NCBI RefSeq assembly: GCF_910592395.1 | Contig: NC_088318.1 | Span: 15,562,349-15,626,348 of the forward strand | Length of the DNA: 64,000 nt | DNA from: Lineus longissimus | Lineage: Eukaryota > Nemertea > Pilidiophora > Heteronemertea > Lineidae | Direction of reading: 5' to 3' | Shown here: in pieces, positions 61,809 through 64,000 of the stretch | Position numbering within the stretch: position 1 is the first letter of the stretch | Layout: every line of letters begins with the position of its first letter | Translations under genes and position numbers: made by a program | Notes under the pieces: generated by a model | Told to the model about the DNA's origin: nothing | The model's database searches: none | Seen by the model: only the letters and a program-made list of their open reading frames with translations

Positions 61809-62769
61809 TTCCCGCTGGCGAAATTTTTTTCTGCAGGATACTTCTGCCATAGTGTACATCTGACAGCCAATCAGAATTCAAGGCAAGCACGTGTCTTTGT
61901 TGACATCATCTTTCCACATGGCGCAATAATGTCAACAATGCCACGTGTTCTGATAATCTTGGAAAGAACAAGTTAGCAAATGGTTAGAGGAGTATATTAG
62001 CTAAAATATATTTATTTGCAGTATCTTAACATGTATTTTCATTGTCGTCAATGTCGAGTGGACTGTATTTATTGGACTTGTCTGTTAAAGGCGCACTGTG
62101 CTCGGCAAAATAGCCGAGGTTGAATGTTTATCCGTCAACCTAGTTCTGCTGTATATGCATAGGTGGCGCCACCATTCAATTTATTTTCTTTGCTTGTCAA
62201 AATGTGTTTTATACAATGGCCCTTTCAACAATGTTCAAACTACCAAAATAGGCCTGATACCTTCAACAAACAGCAGACATCGGATACACTGTCCCTTTAA
62301 TAATTATCAACATTGGCAACACTGTCAGTGTCACTGCCCCTTAAAATTTCACAAATCGCGAGACATCGGATACACTGTCCCTTTAATAATTATCAACATT
62401 GGCAACACTGTCAGTGTCACTACCCCTTAAAATTTCACAAATCAATGCATGCACTGCAATGTAGCGATCAGATCAGCTGATGTCTCTTTTGTACGCATAA
62501 TATCATCAATTTTACAATGAATCTGTGCAATTCATTCCTAAACACTACGACACAAACCTTGAGTTGAGCATAATTGGGGTCAGACAATGAACTATTGTCA
62601 CATTCACAGTTGAAGTGGCACTCGGCATGCGACTCGGTATCGTCCATTGTATTTGCATTATCATGCATAAATAAACAGTGTGACGTCAAAGATCGCGCCA
62701 ATTGTGATTGGCTGTCAGATGTACACTGTGGCAGAAGTATCCTGCAGAAAAAAATTTCGCTTCCCGCTG
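61809..62769. mobile_element. Non-autonomous DNA transposon (MITE-like) with TIRs and 9-bp TSD
   Basis: The element spans 61818-62760 (943 bp). Its ends are 56-bp terminal inverted repeats, 61818-61873 and 62705-62760, differing at one position; they start gcgaaattttttt. It is flanked on both sides by the same nine bases, ttcccgctg (61809-61817 and 62761-62769), a target-site duplication. A 9-bp duplication with long TIRs fits Mutator-like elements best; hAT (8 bp) is less likely. There is no transposase ORF. Inside, an 86-bp unit is duplicated at 62275-62360 and 62361-62446. Confidence 0.92.
62275..62446. repeat. 86-bp tandem duplication inside the transposon
   Basis: The unit starting agacatcggatacactg occurs at 62275 and again at 62361, with one clear mismatch (actgcccc versus actacccc) before the copies diverge at their last few bases. 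Confidence 0.95.
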
Positions 62770-62983
62770 CACCAGCAGACGAGGTGGTGTGGGATTTGGG
62801 AACAGGAACGGTTCCCGAACGCGTTCTCGCGTGTTCGACTCCTTCGAGAACACCGTTCTTCATGTTCTTGGTTCGAGAACGTGGAGTCGAATACACCCCG
62901 AGGTGAAGGCAGTAAAAACTGTCATGGCTGCGCCCATGAAAATGAAATTTTAGATTTTATCAATTTTGAATAATCTTGAAACC

Positions 62984-64000
62984 ATGTTGCTGAAGCTTAA
63001 AAAATATGCCCATGTATGTAGTAGAGACTCTTCAAAGAGGCTTTTCCAATACATCAACCATTATGCAAAAAGGACTTACGTGGATCTCAAGGCTGTGAAC
63101 ATTCAAAATAGTCTATACCCTACAGACAAATTAACAAATGTGACCACAAAGATTATATCAAAGATTGGAAAAGACTTACATAACAGAAAGTCTCATCCGC
63201 TGAACCTTATCCGTTTGCAAATACAAAATTATTTCTACAAAAGCTTTGCAAACCGCTCAGGAAATCCTCTTTTTGCTGTCTTTGACAATCTGAATCCGGT
63301 TGTGACAGTCCAACAGAACTTCGACAGTTTGTTAGTGCCAAAAGATCATGTCAGTCGTTCTGCCTCTGATACTTATTATGTAAACTCCGAAACACTTCTT
63401 CGGGCTCATACGTCTGCTCATCAGGCTGATTTAGTAAGGTCCGGCTTGGATGCCTTCCTTGTTGTTGGAGATGTATATCGACGTGATGCGATCGACAGCT
63501 CACATTACCCAGTCTTCCATCAGATGGAGGGTGTGCGACTTTTGACTGACTATGAGGTGAGATTTTAGGATGTGCCTGAAAAGGATGGTGCAGAGCTGCG
63601 ATCAGTACTTTTGGTTTCCAGTTGGCTTGATCTGTTCACCTGCATTAGTTATTACACAATTTGCATATACATTTTTCAGCACTTTTGCAGCCAAGCAGGT
63701 TTTAAGGCTCATCAGTTTTGCAGTATGTCCTTCTGGAATACTATTTGCCAATGCATACATGCTACATTTCCAACATCTTCCTGAAAATGCATGCGTGACT
63801 GAATTGGAGATAGTTTCTGTCATTATTGTGGAAAGGAAGAAATATTCCATCTTGCAAGGCTTTATGCTTGCTTAGAGTCATCAGTATATCCTTCTGCTTC
63901 TATTTTAAGTTGTTCAAAAACGTCACAAATGGAGATATCTTGTCACTCTTTGAAGATGGTTCTCGCACACCCAAAAAGCAGGAGAGACACACCTTGGAAG
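62984..64000 (+). CDS. FARS2: Mitochondrial phenylalanine-tRNA ligase, 5' part
   Basis: The first exon is 62984-63556 and the second starts at 63910 and runs off the window. The enzyme charges mitochondrial tRNA-Phe and, unlike the cytosolic form, is monomeric. Visible class II synthetase features are NPLFAVFDNLNPVVTVQQNF, the acceptor-binding loop LLRAHTSAHQ, LDAFLVVGDVYRRDAIDSSH, and motif 2 context PVFHQMEGVRL. These are diagnostic of organellar PheRS. The N-terminus (MLLKLKKYAHVCSRDSSKRLF) is basic and hydroxylated, as expected for a mitochondrial presequence. The ATG at 62984 is the first in frame. The donor at 63557 is GTGAGA, and exon 2 opens LFKNVTNGDILSLFE in frame. Confidence 0.94.

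Larger units (their letters stand above)
61504..62983. promoter_or_regulatory. Shared LYRM4 / FARS2 promoter region, split by a transposon
   Basis: The two start codons are 1.48 kb apart and divergent. Removing the 943-bp element and one 9-bp duplication leaves about 530 bases, a typical size for a bidirectional promoter. A block at 62815-62895 repeats words such as cgagaacg and gttcgag in both orientations. Confidence 0.55.

Noticed and set aside
62468-62896. 142-codon minus-strand frame between LYRM4 and FARS2
   Set aside because: It overlaps the transposon's right TIR and the FARS2 leader and has no domain; it is most likely chance.

Overview
The window is nuclear DNA of an intron-rich metazoan. 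Genes are split by canonical GT-AG introns, AATAAA signals sit at their 3' ends, and the spacers hold satellites, fold-back repeats, a SINE-like copy and a non-autonomous DNA transposon. The protein repertoire and the repeat style suggest a marine invertebrate, possibly a lophotrochozoan. That placement is an inference; nothing read here fixes the phylum. All names rest on motifs and family knowledge, because no database search was possible.

Layout, left to right. (1) The 3' end of a ZNFX1-like helicase/NFX1-zinc-finger gene (+, 1-3996) has a last intron filled by a 62-bp satellite. (2) Two single-exon TRP-like channel paralogues follow (+, 5216-7207 and 11580-13325). (3) ASTE1-like XPG-family gene (-, 14607-16841). 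(4) Gamma-SNAP/NAPG (+, 17913-21488, nine exons). (5) A gene fusing a zinc-ribbon-like motif, an F-box and an E2-like fold that lacks the catalytic cysteine (-, 24545-27007). (6) A coiled-coil gene, tentatively C20orf96-like (+, 28630-32596). (7) A complete 23-exon RNF31/HOIP gene (-, 34824-47233). (8) About 7 kb of repeat-rich spacer. (9) A PP1 glycogen-targeting subunit, PPP1R3 family (-, 54582-55874). (10) LYRM4/ISD11 (-, 60367-61503), head to head with (11) the 5' part of mitochondrial FARS2 (+, 62984 to the window end). A 943-bp element with 56-bp terminal inverted repeats and a 9-bp target-site duplication lies between these last two genes.

Functionally the window is mostly housekeeping genes (membrane fusion, Fe-S assembly, mitochondrial translation, glycogen control) plus ubiquitin and innate-immunity genes (ZNFX1, HOIP, the F-box/E2-like protein). 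They do not form an operon-like unit. LYRM4-FARS2 is the one neighbour pair I recognise as also adjacent and divergent in human.

The least ordinary items are the F-box/E2 fusion with Cys replaced by Gly, the transposon in the LYRM4-FARS2 spacer, the tandem duplication across a NAPG splice donor, the intronless channel pair, and a HOIP with two B-box-like fingers and a helical insert.
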